Part shown: piece by piece, positions 15,762-23,377 of the stretch | How positions within the stretch are numbered: position 1 is the stretch's first letter | Layout: the number at the start of each line of letters is the position of its first letter | DNA from: JAGOGN01 sp036652735 | GTDB lineage: Bacteria > Bacillota > Clostridia > Lachnospirales > Lachnospiraceae | Direction: 5' to 3' | DNA length: 36,888 nt | NCBI GenBank assembly: GCA_036652735.1 | Contig: JAVVVI010000026.1 | Location: forward strand, 1-36,888 | Notes under the pieces: generated by a model | What the model was told of the DNA's origin: nothing | The model's database searches: none | What the model saw: the letters and a program-made list of their open reading frames with translations, nothing else | Position numbers and translations under genes: made by a program

Positions 15762-17471
15762 ATGGATAAGAAACCAATCATTCAGTTTAAAGCATTTAGT
15801 TTCCAGTATTTTAGTCAGGCAAATCCTACATTGCAGAATATTAATCTCTCAATATATCCAGGAGAAAAAGTTCTTATTGTAGGTCCAAGCGGAAGTGGAA
15901 AAAGTACTTTGGGTAATTGTATGAATGGATTGATTCCCTTTTCCTATAAAGGAGAATTATCCGGTCATCTGGAAATTGATGGAAAGAAAACAACGGATAT
16001 GAATATTTTTGAACTGTCCAAAAAGGTGGGAACAGTTCTGCAGGATTCGGATGGACAGTTTATTGGTCTTACTGTAGGTGAGGATATTGCGTTTACTTTG
16101 GAAAACGATTGCATTCAGCAAGTGGAAATGAAACAAACGGTGCAAAAGGTTGCGGATATGGTAGATATGGGTGACTTATTAAAATCTTCGCCCTTTGAAT
16201 TATCCGGCGGACAGAAACAGAGAGTTTCATTTGCAGGTGTAATGGTAGATGATGTGGATATTCTTCTATTTGATGAACCATTAGCAAACCTGGATCCGGC
16301 AACGGGAAAGACTGCAATTGATTTGATTGATAAAATTCAAAAGCAATTTCAAAAGACAGTAATTATAATTGAACATCGGTTGGAGGATGTACTTTATCGG
16401 GACGTGGATCGTGTAATTGTAGTAGCAGATGGAGGAATTGCGGCAGATATGACAGCGGATGAGCTGGTCTCAACCAATATGCTGGTTGAACTGGGGATTC
16501 GGGAACCACTTTATATAACGGCAATGAAGTATGCGGGAATTCAGATTACACCTCAGATGAAAGGAGGACGTCTTCAGACGCTTCTCCTATCCCAAGAAAA
16601 TAAAGACAGGTTAAAGCAATGGAATGAGTCTATTGTAAGTAGACAGGTAAACCAGCGGCCCGAGCTTCTGGGCGCAGATGGAATCAGCTTTCAATATACG
16701 AAACGCAGAAAAATACTTCAGGATATTTCATTCTCCATCAAAGAAGGAGAAATGGTAAGTATTGTAGGAACGAATGGTGCCGGAAAAAGTACCCTGGCAA
16801 AATTAATCTGCGGTTTTATTACAGAAGATGAAGGGGAACTTCGTTACAAAGGAGAGAGCCTAAGGGGAAAAACAATTAAAGAACGATCTCAGATGATCGG
16901 GTATGTGATGCAGAATCCCAATCAGATGATTTGCAAATCCATGATTTTTGATGAGGTAGCGCTAGGACTTCGAATAAGGGGAATGGAGGAAGCGGTCATT
17001 CGTGAAAAAGTGGAACAGGCATTAATAATCTGCGGTTTGGCACCATTTAAGAATTGGCCGATTTCAGCTCTGAGTTTTGGTCAGAAAAAAAGAGTGACGA
17101 TTGCATCGATGCTTGTAATGAACCCTCAAATACTGATATTAGATGAACCAACAGCAGGACAGGATTACCACCATTACACAGAGATTATGGAATTCTTAAG
17201 GGGATTAAATGAACAGGGTGTCACGATTATTTTAATTACACATGATATGCATCTCATGCTGGAATATACTCCACATGCAATTGTTCTTAGTAAGGGGAGG
17301 AAAATCGGTGATACCACCGCAGCAGAAATCTTAACCAATGTAGAAATTACAAAAGAAGCAAATTTAAAGCTTACTTCGCTCTATGAACTTTCGGTAATGG
17401 CCGGGATTGCAGACCATGAGGGATTTGTTCAGCATTTTATTGATTATGAGAGAGGGGTATACCGCAAATGA
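15762..17471 (+). CDS. ECF transporter ATPase, two fused ABC domains
   Basis: Powers an energy-coupling-factor (vitamin-type) importer. The 569 residues contain two complete ABC ATPase halves. Half one has Walker A GPSGSGKST (41-49), signature LSGGQKQR and Walker B ILLFDEP. Half two has Walker A GTNGAGKST (336-344), signature LSFGQKKR and Walker B ILILDEPTAGQD. This is the EcfA-EcfA' arrangement in one chain, as in YkoD-type ATPases. The T component overlaps by four bases (ATGA), and the S component is two genes downstream, so the transporter has dedicated parts rather than a shared module. Membrane-associated on the cytoplasmic face. Confidence 0.94.
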   Translation: MDKKPIIQFKAFSFQYFSQANPTLQNINLSIYPGEKVLIVGPSGSGKSTLGNCMNGLIPFSYKGELSGHLEIDGKKTTDMNIFELSKKVGTVLQDSDGQFIGLTVGEDIAFTLENDCIQQVEMKQTVQKVADMVDMGDLLKSSPFELSGGQKQRVSFAGVMVDDVDILLFDEPLANLDPATGKTAIDLIDKIQKQFQKTVIIIEHRLEDVLYRDVDRVIVVADGGIAADMTADELVSTNMLVELGIREPLYITAMKYAGIQITPQMKGGRLQTLLLSQENKDRLKQWNESIVSRQVNQRPELLGADGISFQYTKRRKILQDISFSIKEGEMVSIVGTNGAGKSTLAKLICGFITEDEGELRYKGESLRGKTIKERSQMIGYVMQNPNQMICKSMIFDEVALGLRIRGMEEAVIREKVEQALIICGLAPFKNWPISALSFGQKKRVTIASMLVMNPQILILDEPTAGQDYHHYTEIMEFLRGLNEQGVTIILITHDMHLMLEYTPHAIVLSKGRKIGDTTAAEILTNVEITKEANLKLTSLYELSVMAGIADHEGFVQHFIDYERGVYRK

Positions 17472-18313
17472 AAAGTAAACTATTTGACTATATAGAACGT
17501 GATAATTTTATTTTCAATTTATCAGGTGTTACAAAACTATTGTGTTTTTTCTTTCTTTCCTTTGCGGTTATGTTTTCCTATGATATTCGCAGTGTTATCG
17601 TAATCACAATTTTTTCCTTTGTGATGCTTGGCGTCTCTCAGATTAAATTTAAGCAAATTAAAGTGATGTTGTATTATGTATTTGTTTTTCTGATTTTAAA
17701 TTTTATACTTACCTTTATCTTCAGTCCACAGTACGGAACTGAGATTTATGGAACCAGCCATGAATTATTCCATATAGCCGGGCGATATATAGTTACACAG
17801 GAGCAGCTTCTCTATCAGGTAACAAAAGTCATGAAGTATGCATCGGTAATACCTTTGGGCATGTTGTTTTTACTTACAACAAATCCAAGTGAATTCGCTG
17901 CATCATTAAGCGGAATCCATTGTAATTATAAGGCAGCATTTGCATTATCACTGACGCTACGCTATTTTCCGGATATGATCCGGGACTATAATGATATTGC
18001 CCTTGCCCAGCAAAGCAGGGGACTGGATTTATCCAAGAAAGAAAAGCTTGGTATCAGAATAAAAAACATCATGAATATTTTCATACCACTTATTTTTTCC
18101 ACGCTGGAGCGTATTGATGTTATCAGCAATGCTATGGATTTACGAGGATTTGGAAAGCATAAAAAAAGAACCTGGTATGTAAAAAAGAAATTAAGAACTT
18201 CGGACTATGTCTGCGTGATTGTCTGCGGACTGATATTTTTAGCAACCATATTAATCAGCATATTCGTAAACCACGGAAGATTTTGGAATCCGTTTGTGTA
18301 CGGACTATTTTAG
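17468..18313 (+). CDS. ECF transporter transmembrane T component
   Basis: EcfT/CbiQ-family membrane protein of 281 residues that couples the ATPase to the substrate-binding S protein. Hydrophobic segments are seen at about 17-45, 55-85, 110-135 and 240-262. The coupling-helix signatures are the two X-R-G motifs, SRGLD and LRGFG, which dock into the ATPase. It is translationally coupled to the ATPase gene by a four-base overlap, and only nine bases separate it from the second DUF62 gene. Confidence 0.92.
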   Translation: MKSKLFDYIERDNFIFNLSGVTKLLCFFFLSFAVMFSYDIRSVIVITIFSFVMLGVSQIKFKQIKVMLYYVFVFLILNFILTFIFSPQYGTEIYGTSHELFHIAGRYIVTQEQLLYQVTKVMKYASVIPLGMLFLLTTNPSEFAASLSGIHCNYKAAFALSLTLRYFPDMIRDYNDIALAQQSRGLDLSKKEKLGIRIKNIMNIFIPLIFSTLERIDVISNAMDLRGFGKHKKRTWYVKKKLRTSDYVCVIVCGLIFLATILISIFVNHGRFWNPFVYGLF

Positions 18314-18322
18314 GAGAAAAAA

Positions 18323-19171
18323 ATGAACAAATACGAAAAACCAATCTTAGTATTTCAAACAGATTTTACTTATGCAGAAGGAGCAGTCAGCTCCATGTAT
18401 GGAGTAATTAAGACAGTAGACAGAGAACTTGAAATTATGGATGGAACCCATGAACTTCCACAATATGATACCTGGAGTGCAAGCTATCGTCTGTTCCAGA
18501 GCCTTGAGTTCTGGCCTAAGGGAACAATTTATGTGTCAGTTGTGGATCCAGGGGTAGGAACAAAGAGACGTGCCTGTGTGGCAAAGACTGTGGATGGCTA
18601 CTATGTTGTATCACCGGATAATGGAAGCCTTACCCATATTAAACGTTATATTGGAATTGAATCCGTTCGGGAAATTGATGAAAGTGTGAATCGTTTAAAG
18701 AGTACAACCGGTACCAGTGTGTTCCATGGCAGGGATTTATTTGGCTATACAGCAGCGAAACTTGCCAGTGGACGAATTGATTTTGAAGGTGTTGGACCGG
18801 AATATCCGGTAGAAGAAATTGTAGAACATGAAATTTTAGAGCCAACTGTCCAAAAAGGAACAGTGAGAGGTGTTTTTGAAATTAATGACCCTAATTTTGG
18901 AAATCTTTGGACCAATATTCCATTAGAGACCTTTCAACAGGCGGGATTTCATTATGGAGATCATATAAAGGTAAAAGTAATTCATAATGAAAAAGAAGTG
19001 TTTTCAGATTGCCTTTTATTTGAAAAAAGTTTTGGGTTTGTGAAAGAAGGGGAGACCATGATTTATAACAACGAGCTTATGAAAGTTGCTTTGGCAGTTA
19101 GCCGTGGCAATTTCGCTAAGACATTTGATTTAGATTTTGGACCGGAATGGATTGTTGAGTTTACAAAATAG
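18323..19171 (+). CDS. SAM hydrolase / SAM hydroxide adenosyltransferase (DUF62), paralogue 2
   Basis: A second DUF62 enzyme of 282 residues, collinear with paralogue 1 over its whole length but clearly diverged, so it is an old duplication. The active-site set is again complete: D75 and R82 in VVDPGVGTKRR, H135 in FHGRD, and SPDNG. Expected reaction is SAM plus water to adenosine plus methionine. AGGAG precedes the ATG at close spacing. It is placed between the T and S components of the same ECF transporter, which makes an accidental association unlikely. Two intact copies suggest different substrates, a hetero-oligomer or different timing; sequence alone does not decide. Confidence 0.9.
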   Translation: MNKYEKPILVFQTDFTYAEGAVSSMYGVIKTVDRELEIMDGTHELPQYDTWSASYRLFQSLEFWPKGTIYVSVVDPGVGTKRRACVAKTVDGYYVVSPDNGSLTHIKRYIGIESVREIDESVNRLKSTTGTSVFHGRDLFGYTAAKLASGRIDFEGVGPEYPVEEIVEHEILEPTVQKGTVRGVFEINDPNFGNLWTNIPLETFQQAGFHYGDHIKVKVIHNEKEVFSDCLLFEKSFGFVKEGETMIYNNELMKVALAVSRGNFAKTFDLDFGPEWIVEFTK

Positions 19172-19218
19172 AAATAATATGGTATAAATAAAGTAAAATA
19201 CGAAGGAGGATTCTTATT

Positions 19219-19779
19219 ATGAAAAAATTATTTGAGTTTAAGACTAGGACTATCGTAGCAACAGGTTTAGGTGCCGCAATCTTTATGCTTTTGTTTATGT
19301 ATGTAAAGATTCCAACAGGAATTCCTGAGACACAGATTCAAACAGCGTATGGTGTTGGTGGGTTTTTTGCTGCATTATTTGGACCAATTGCAGGCGGATT
19401 AATTGCATTTATTGGGCATGCCCTCTCGGATTCCATTCAATATGGTTCTGCATGGTGGAGTTGGGTAATTGCTTCAGGAACTTCTTGTTTTATTATTGGT
19501 TTATGTTATCCGAAGCTACATGTTGAAGATGGAGAATTTGGAATGAAAGATGTTCTTCGCTATAATATTTACCAGATTATTGCGCATGCTATTTCTTTTA
19601 TTTTAATTGCACCGGTACTGGATATTGTTATTTACAAGGAACCTGTAAATCTGGTATTTACCCAGGGAGCAATTGCAGCAGTTACAAACATAATTTCCAC
19701 AGGCGTAATTGGAACTGTTTTGCTTTTATTGTATAGTAAAACCCGTTCAAAAAAGGGAAGTTTGTCTAAGGAAAATTAG
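19219..19779 (+). CDS. ECF transporter S component, UPF0397 family
   Basis: The substrate-binding membrane protein of the importer, 186 residues with about five to six hydrophobic segments. The family is recognised by IPTGIPETQIQTAYGVGGFFAALFGP read in two parts, and by GHALSDSIQYG and WWSWVIASG. To my knowledge UPF0397 proteins have no firmly proven substrate; they usually travel with YkoD-like double ATPases, as here. GAAGGAGG lies upstream of the ATG. It is the last gene of the unit before the terminator at 19798. Given two SAM-cleaving enzymes in the same unit, a nucleoside or sulfonium-type substrate is a reasonable guess only. Confidence 0.88.
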   Translation: MKKLFEFKTRTIVATGLGAAIFMLLFMYVKIPTGIPETQIQTAYGVGGFFAALFGPIAGGLIAFIGHALSDSIQYGSAWWSWVIASGTSCFIIGLCYPKLHVEDGEFGMKDVLRYNIYQIIAHAISFILIAPVLDIVIYKEPVNLVFTQGAIAAVTNIISTGVIGTVLLLLYSKTRSKKGSLSKEN

Positions 19780-19797
19780 AACGATTCTATATAGAAA

Positions 19798-19832
19798 AGT
19801 CAGGAAAGGAGTAATCTTTTTCTGGCTTTTTT
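19798..19832 (+). terminator. Terminator of the DUF62/ECF unit
   Basis: AGTCAGGAAA (19798-19807) pairs with TTTTCTGGCT (19818-19827), 10 bp with two G-T pairs, followed by five Ts. Between it and the tRNA-Leu terminator (19833-19898) nothing is recognised. Confidence 0.85.
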
Positions 19833-19898
19833 AATGTAATAAGACAGCGATGCAGGGTAGATGACTACTCATTTGCCAGAGATTGGTTATCATATAAC

Positions 19899-19944
19899 AA
19901 AAAATCAGGTTAAAACAAATAAAGAACTATATCTGTTTTAACCT
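19899..19944 (-). terminator. Terminator of tRNA-Leu
   Basis: A perfect 10-bp inverted repeat, AGGTTAAAAC (19907-19916) and GTTTTAACCT (19935-19944), with an 18-base loop. Read on the - strand it is followed by a run of Ts (complement of 19899-19904). Confidence 0.7.
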
Positions 19945-19955
19945 AACTTATAGAA

Positions 19956-20038
19956 TGCCGGCAGCGGGACTTGAACCCGCACGTGGTTGCCCACAACAGA
20001 TTTTGAGTCTGCCTCGTCTGCCATTCCGACACGCCGGC
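19956..20038 (-). tRNA. tRNA-Leu (anticodon CAA)
   Basis: On the - strand: acceptor GCCGGCG against TGCCGGC with discriminator A, anticodon stem GCAGA/TCTGT with loop CTCAAAA giving anticodon CAA, a long variable arm typical of Leu, and T-loop GGTTCAAGTCC. 83 bases, no encoded CCA. It is transcribed against its neighbours. Confidence 0.95.
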
Positions 20039-20059
20039 ACGTGCATTGCTACCTTAAAG

Positions 20060-20088
20060 AGTATAGCGTAAGATGATAAAAAACGCAA
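20060..20088 (-). promoter_or_regulatory. Promoter of tRNA-Leu
   Basis: Read on the - strand: TTGCGT (20088-20083), 17-base spacer, TATACT (20065-20060), 22 bases ahead of the tRNA. Confidence 0.7.
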
Positions 20089-20101
20089 GTTTTTTTTTAT
20101 C

Positions 20102-20130
20102 TTTTCTGAAACAAATTTTTGTGTTATAAT
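20102..20130 (+). promoter_or_regulatory. Probable promoter of the transglycosylase gene
   Basis: Perfect TATAAT (20125-20130) with a weak TTTTCT (20102-20107) at 17 bases. It excludes the upstream TTG at 20119 as the start of the following gene, since that would lie within the promoter. Confidence 0.5.
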
Positions 20131-20181
20131 ACAAAGGTCAGTTTACCGAATAGAATGTTGGTAAATCCAGGAGGCAAGAGT

Positions 20182-21045
20182 ATGGAAGTTAATTGTGTAA
20201 CAGGGATAGTACAGAATAAAAAATTACAGGCAACAGCCGGCGTAGATAAGAAAAATGTAAAATTTTCAGATTACATGAAGGAGACAACAAGCTTAGATGC
20301 TATTTTCAAAAAAGCGGCAGATAAATATCACGTTCCGGTGAATTTATTAAAAGCAATCGGAAAGGCAGAATCTAATTTTCAGGCGGATGTTACGTCTCAC
20401 TGTGGGGCTCAGGGGATTATGCAATTAATGCCGGCCACTGCGAAAAGTCTGGGAGTAAAGAATGCATATGATCCGGAACAGAATATTATGGGTGGAGCAA
20501 ATTATATCAGTCAGATGCTTAAAAAATATGATGGCAATATCTCATTGGCATGTGCGGCTTACAATGCGGGAAGTGGAAATGTAGCAAAATATGGAGGAAT
20601 TCCACCTTTTGAGGAAACGCAGAATTATGTTAAGAAAATTCATCGTTATTTGAATGAGGGAATTCAAATTCCCAACAAGGAAAATAAAGCCATTCAAATA
20701 TCCAAACCCCAGACCGGTGTATGGAAGAGTTCCGGTAATACTGTAGAGACGAATTTAATGAGTAATCAACTGGTTTCTGTAGACGAGGGTAAGTTATCTC
20801 ACAAGACCATAGAAAAAGAGCTATTTGATCAAGCAATGGAAGAGGTCTTTACATATGAAGAGTATGGTAAATTTTTGAAAGTGTATTTTGAATCCATGTC
20901 CATGGCTGCATTTTCTGATAAGGAGGACCAGAGCAAGACTGCACAGCAGGCACAGGAGGAGTGGAACAGACTAACCCAGGAGTCCAAGTATAACCCTGCC
21001 AGAATGAGTTTAAGCCCCTCCCAGACAGAAGGTTCTTCCTTATAA
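20182..21045 (+). CDS. Lytic transglycosylase (SLT domain) protein
   Basis: Cleaves the glycan strand of peptidoglycan to leave 1,6-anhydro ends. The 287-residue protein has its SLT domain at about 35-150: catalytic E63 in GKAESNF, then GAQGIMQLMPATA, NIMGGANYI and CAAYNAGSGNV, all typical. A tail of about 130 residues without recognisable domain follows. ATG 20182 is chosen because AGGAGG precedes it; the open frame runs further up but into the promoter. There is no signal peptide or transmembrane segment, as in some phage, flagellar or conjugation-associated transglycosylases and the Bacillus CwlQ type. How it reaches the wall is therefore unclear. No flagellar gene is nearby. Confidence 0.88.
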   Translation: MEVNCVTGIVQNKKLQATAGVDKKNVKFSDYMKETTSLDAIFKKAADKYHVPVNLLKAIGKAESNFQADVTSHCGAQGIMQLMPATAKSLGVKNAYDPEQNIMGGANYISQMLKKYDGNISLACAAYNAGSGNVAKYGGIPPFEETQNYVKKIHRYLNEGIQIPNKENKAIQISKPQTGVWKSSGNTVETNLMSNQLVSVDEGKLSHKTIEKELFDQAMEEVFTYEEYGKFLKVYFESMSMAAFSDKEDQSKTAQQAQEEWNRLTQESKYNPARMSLSPSQTEGSSL

Positions 21046-21076
21046 AAAAAAAATAACAAAAATAATCAAAAATTAA

Positions 21077-21105
21077 TTGACATTAAAGTTAAATTATAGT
21101 ATTCT
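21077..21105 (+). promoter_or_regulatory. Promoter of tRNA-Thr
   Basis: TTGACA (21077-21082), 17-base spacer, TATTCT (21100-21105), 65 bases before the tRNA. Confidence 0.75.
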
Positions 21106-21170
21106 ATTACTTGCGTGGTGATTAGCAGTTCAATGTTAATTCTCACAAAATGCTGTATAACAAACAGCGT

Positions 21171-21243
21171 GCTGCTGTGGCTCAGTCGGTAGAGCGTCGC
21201 ATTGGTAGTGCGGAGGTCATGGGTCCGATTCCCATCAGCAGCT
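21171..21243 (+). tRNA. tRNA-Thr (anticodon GGT)
   Basis: Acceptor GCTGCTG pairs with CAGCAGC (21236-21242), discriminator T, anticodon stem TCGCA/TGCGG with loop TTGGTAG giving GGT. The T-loop is GGTCCGATTCC. CCA is not encoded. A terminator follows five bases later. Confidence 0.95.
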
Positions 21244-21247
21244 TTAG

Positions 21248-21285
21248 AACCCTTGAAATCATTGATTTTGGGGGTTTTATTTTAT
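21248..21285 (+). terminator. Terminator of tRNA-Thr
   Basis: AACCCTTGAAATC (21248-21260) pairs with GATTTTGGGGGTT (21264-21276), 13 bp with three G-T pairs and a three-base loop, then TTATTTTATT. Confidence 0.85.
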
Positions 21286-21335
21286 TGTATGGGAAATCTT
21301 TATAATTTTATCATAATTTTATCATAATTTTCCCA

Positions 21336-21364
21336 TTGACTTTTCTAATTGGGGATCCTATAAT
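21336..21364 (+). promoter_or_regulatory. Promoter of the phospholipase C-like gene
   Basis: TTGACT (21336-21341), 17-base spacer, TATAAT (21359-21364). Just upstream (21303-21330) is a short direct repeat of TTTTATCATAA, too small to interpret. Confidence 0.8.
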
Positions 21365-21418
21365 TAAAATTGTAACAGGTAGAATAATAAGGGCTTCACA
21401 TTGGAGAGGAGTGCGTGA

Positions 21419-21964
21419 TTGAAAAAAAGAACACATTTTGCATTATCCAGACATTTACTGAAGGATACCAACAATGATTTATCAAAAGTAGACTCAATGT
21501 TGTTTTGTTTTGGATCAATTTTTCCGGACATGACACCGCTGTGTCTTTTACATCCACACAAGTTCAATATTACGGACAAAGCGTCTAAGAAGAGACTGAA
21601 CAAAGTTTTATTTGGAGAACATAATCATTTTGCCAATAGTTTTCGTTTAGGCTGTGTCAGTCATCACCTGGCTGATTATTTTACAGCACCACATAATAGA
21701 ACCGGCGTAAAAGGATTTTGTATGGATCATAGAGGATATGAGATGAAGTTTGATGCTTTTTTTAAGAACAAACTTGAAAATTTAAATACGGAAGAGATGA
21801 AGAATGACATTGAGTCCCGGGAATTCTGGCAGCATGTAAACCGGTGTCATGAAGAATACATGGATGCCAATGAATCATTTACCAATGATTATTCTTATAT
21901 TATTGAAATGATTTCGAATCTATTCTTTTTATCTCAGAAAAAGAGGCAGTTCTGTGCTGCTTAA
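21419..21964 (+). CDS. Zinc-dependent phospholipase C-like protein
   Basis: A 181-residue protein resembling the zinc-dependent phospholipase C / S1-P1 nuclease fold (PF00882 type). It has THFALSRHL at the N terminus, GSIFPDM, EHNHFANSF, SHHLADYFTAPHN with clustered His/Asp, and a C-terminal HEEY. The many histidines and aspartates fit a multi-zinc site. Unlike the secreted clostridial alpha-toxin it has no signal peptide, so it is probably intracellular; the substrate is unknown. The start is TTG, chosen because GGAGAGGAG lies nine or so bases upstream and nearby GTGs are out of frame. It has its own promoter and terminator. Confidence 0.75.
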   Translation: MKKRTHFALSRHLLKDTNNDLSKVDSMLFCFGSIFPDMTPLCLLHPHKFNITDKASKKRLNKVLFGEHNHFANSFRLGCVSHHLADYFTAPHNRTGVKGFCMDHRGYEMKFDAFFKNKLENLNTEEMKNDIESREFWQHVNRCHEEYMDANESFTNDYSYIIEMISNLFFLSQKKRQFCAA

Positions 21965-21986
21965 TTTGCAAATTACAGAGTAATAC

Positions 21987-22040
21987 AAAAGGACAAAGTG
22001 AGTGAAAGGGTTGTTGACTTTAATCATTTTGTCCTTTTTT
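21987..22040 (+). terminator. Terminator after the phospholipase C-like gene
   Basis: AAAAGGACAAAGTGA (21987-22001) pairs with TCATTTTGTCCTTTT (22024-22038), 15 bp with one G-T and a 22-base loop, ending in six Ts. Confidence 0.85.
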
Positions 22041-22059
22041 AGTCAATTAAAAAGAAGAA

Positions 22060-22185
22060 ATGAATCGTAAAAGTTATTTTTGTATTGCGGTATTTCTAAT
22101 TTTTGTTATAATTGTAGTAGAGTTTTTTCTGCAGAGCTATTATAGGCATCTGAGGTTACAGATAAATCAGAAGGGAAGGTATTAG
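22060..22185 (+). CDS. Possible small membrane peptide, 41 residues
   Basis: An uninterrupted ATG-to-TAG frame beginning MNRKSYFCIAVFL, with one strongly hydrophobic stretch (residues 6-24) flanked by positive charges. The second half, RHLRLQINQKGRY, is basic, so a cytoplasmic C-terminal tail is likely. It ends one base before the M42 peptidase ATG, as expected for a coupled upstream gene. Against it, the upstream ribosome site is only AAGAAG, and a candidate promoter for the peptidase (22085-22112) lies inside it. If that promoter is real, the frame would not be fully transcribed from it. No homologue is recognised. Confidence 0.3.
   Translation: MNRKSYFCIAVFLIFVIIVVEFFLQSYYRHLRLQINQKGRY
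22085..22112 (+). promoter_or_regulatory. Candidate promoter of the M42 peptidase gene
   Basis: TTGCGG (22085-22090), 16-base spacer, TATAAT (22107-22112). It lies within the possible small membrane-peptide frame, so either this call or the peptide may be wrong. Confidence 0.5.
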
Positions 22186-22186
22186 A

Positions 22187-23221
22187 ATGAAACAGGAATA
22201 TGGAGATTATATTTTAGAAAAAAGTGCAGAATTATTGGCAATTGATAGTCCAACCGGCTATACGCAGGATGCAGCAGAGTATGTGATGAAGGAATTTTCA
22301 AAGTTAGGATATAAAGCAACTCAGACAGTAAAGGGGGGCGTAATCGTTGACCTTTTAGGAAAGGATGAGAAAAATGCAATCCTTTTAGAAGCGCATATGG
22401 ATACATTGGGAGCTATGGTTGCAGAGATTAAGGCAGATGGAAGGCTGCGTGTGCTTCCTTTAGGAGGAATGAATCCGAATAATGCTGAAGCGGAGAATTG
22501 CCGCATCGTCACAAAATTTGATGGAATCTATGAAGGAACGCTTCAGTTAGTAAATGCATCCATTCATGTGAATGGAGAATATAATGAAACCGTTAGAAAA
22601 TGGGAAAAAATGGAAGTTGTCCTGGATGAAATCGTATCTAAAAAAGAAGAAGTAGAAAAATTAGGAATTCAGGTAGGAGATATTATTTGTTTTGACCCTA
22701 GAACAAAGATAACAGAAAAAGGATATATTAAGAGTCGCTTTTTGGATGATAAATTGAGCGTTGGTATTCTACTTGGTTATGCAAAATATTTAAAGGATGA
22801 GAACATTGTTACCGATCGAAAGATTTATGTACATACTACCGTTTACGAAGAGGTAGGACATGGTGGCTGTGCATCTGTTCCGGAGGGAGTGACGGAAGCA
22901 ATTTCGGTGGATATGGGCTGCGTTGGAGAAGGATTAACCTGTGACGAAAGAAAAGTATCCATTTGTGCAAAAGACAGTGGAGGACCATATTGCTATGATG
23001 TGGTAAAAGGATTGGTAGAAGCGGCAAAGAAATCCGGAGCTGAATATGCTTTAGATGTATATCCTCATTATGGCTCCGATGTAGAGGCAACACTTTCAGC
23101 AGGGTATGACATCCGACATGGCTTAATTGGCGCGGGTGTATATGCATCTCATGGATATGAAAGAAGTCATAAAGACGGAGCGGTGAATACGTTAAAATTA
23201 ATTCAGGGTTACCTGGGATAA
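22187..23221 (+). CDS. M42-family metallo-aminopeptidase
   Basis: A cytosolic, usually dodecameric aminopeptidase of the glutamyl aminopeptidase/deblocking type that finishes peptide breakdown. The two-metal site is complete: H70 and D72 in AHMDT, D188 in LDDK, catalytic E221 and E222 in YEEVGHGG, D242 in VDMG, and H322 in SHGYERSH. The 344 residues match the family norm. AAGGGAAGG lies just before the ATG. A terminator follows. Specificity cannot be read from sequence. Confidence 0.93.
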   Translation: MKQEYGDYILEKSAELLAIDSPTGYTQDAAEYVMKEFSKLGYKATQTVKGGVIVDLLGKDEKNAILLEAHMDTLGAMVAEIKADGRLRVLPLGGMNPNNAEAENCRIVTKFDGIYEGTLQLVNASIHVNGEYNETVRKWEKMEVVLDEIVSKKEEVEKLGIQVGDIICFDPRTKITEKGYIKSRFLDDKLSVGILLGYAKYLKDENIVTDRKIYVHTTVYEEVGHGGCASVPEGVTEAISVDMGCVGEGLTCDERKVSICAKDSGGPYCYDVVKGLVEAAKKSGAEYALDVYPHYGSDVEATLSAGYDIRHGLIGAGVYASHGYERSHKDGAVNTLKLIQGYLG

Positions 23222-23253
23222 TATAAGGCAACAGATTACGGAACGTTTTTTTT

Positions 23254-23312
23254 ACACCCGAGTAGGATTGTGAAATCGTTTGATTCACAATTTTGTTTGG
23301 GTGTTTTCTTAT
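23254..23312 (+). terminator. Two-part hairpin terminator after the M42 gene
   Basis: Outer stem ACACCC (23254-23259) with GGGTGT (23299-23304). Inner perfect 8-bp repeat ATTGTGAA and TTCACAAT. Tail TTTCTTATTT. Confidence 0.7.
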
Positions 23313-23331
23313 TTAATTCCAGCAATAAGAC

Positions 23332-23360
23332 TTGCGAAAAATCAATGAGAAACGTATAAT
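23332..23360 (+). promoter_or_regulatory. Promoter of the LRR protein / EAL protein unit
   Basis: TTGCGA (23332-23337), 17-base spacer, TATAAT (23355-23360), 18 bases before the ATG. Confidence 0.7.
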
Positions 23361-23377
23361 AGAGATGAGGTATTGAG

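Noticed and set aside
21303..21330. Tandem TTTTATCATAA repeat as a repeat array or iteron
   Set aside because: Only about two and a half copies in AT-rich DNA before an ordinary promoter; no replication gene nearby.
22836..23288. 150-codon - strand frame across the M42 peptidase and its terminator
   Set aside because: The peptidase frame has every catalytic residue. The opposite frame is His/Leu/Pro-rich with no domain and would start within the + strand terminator.
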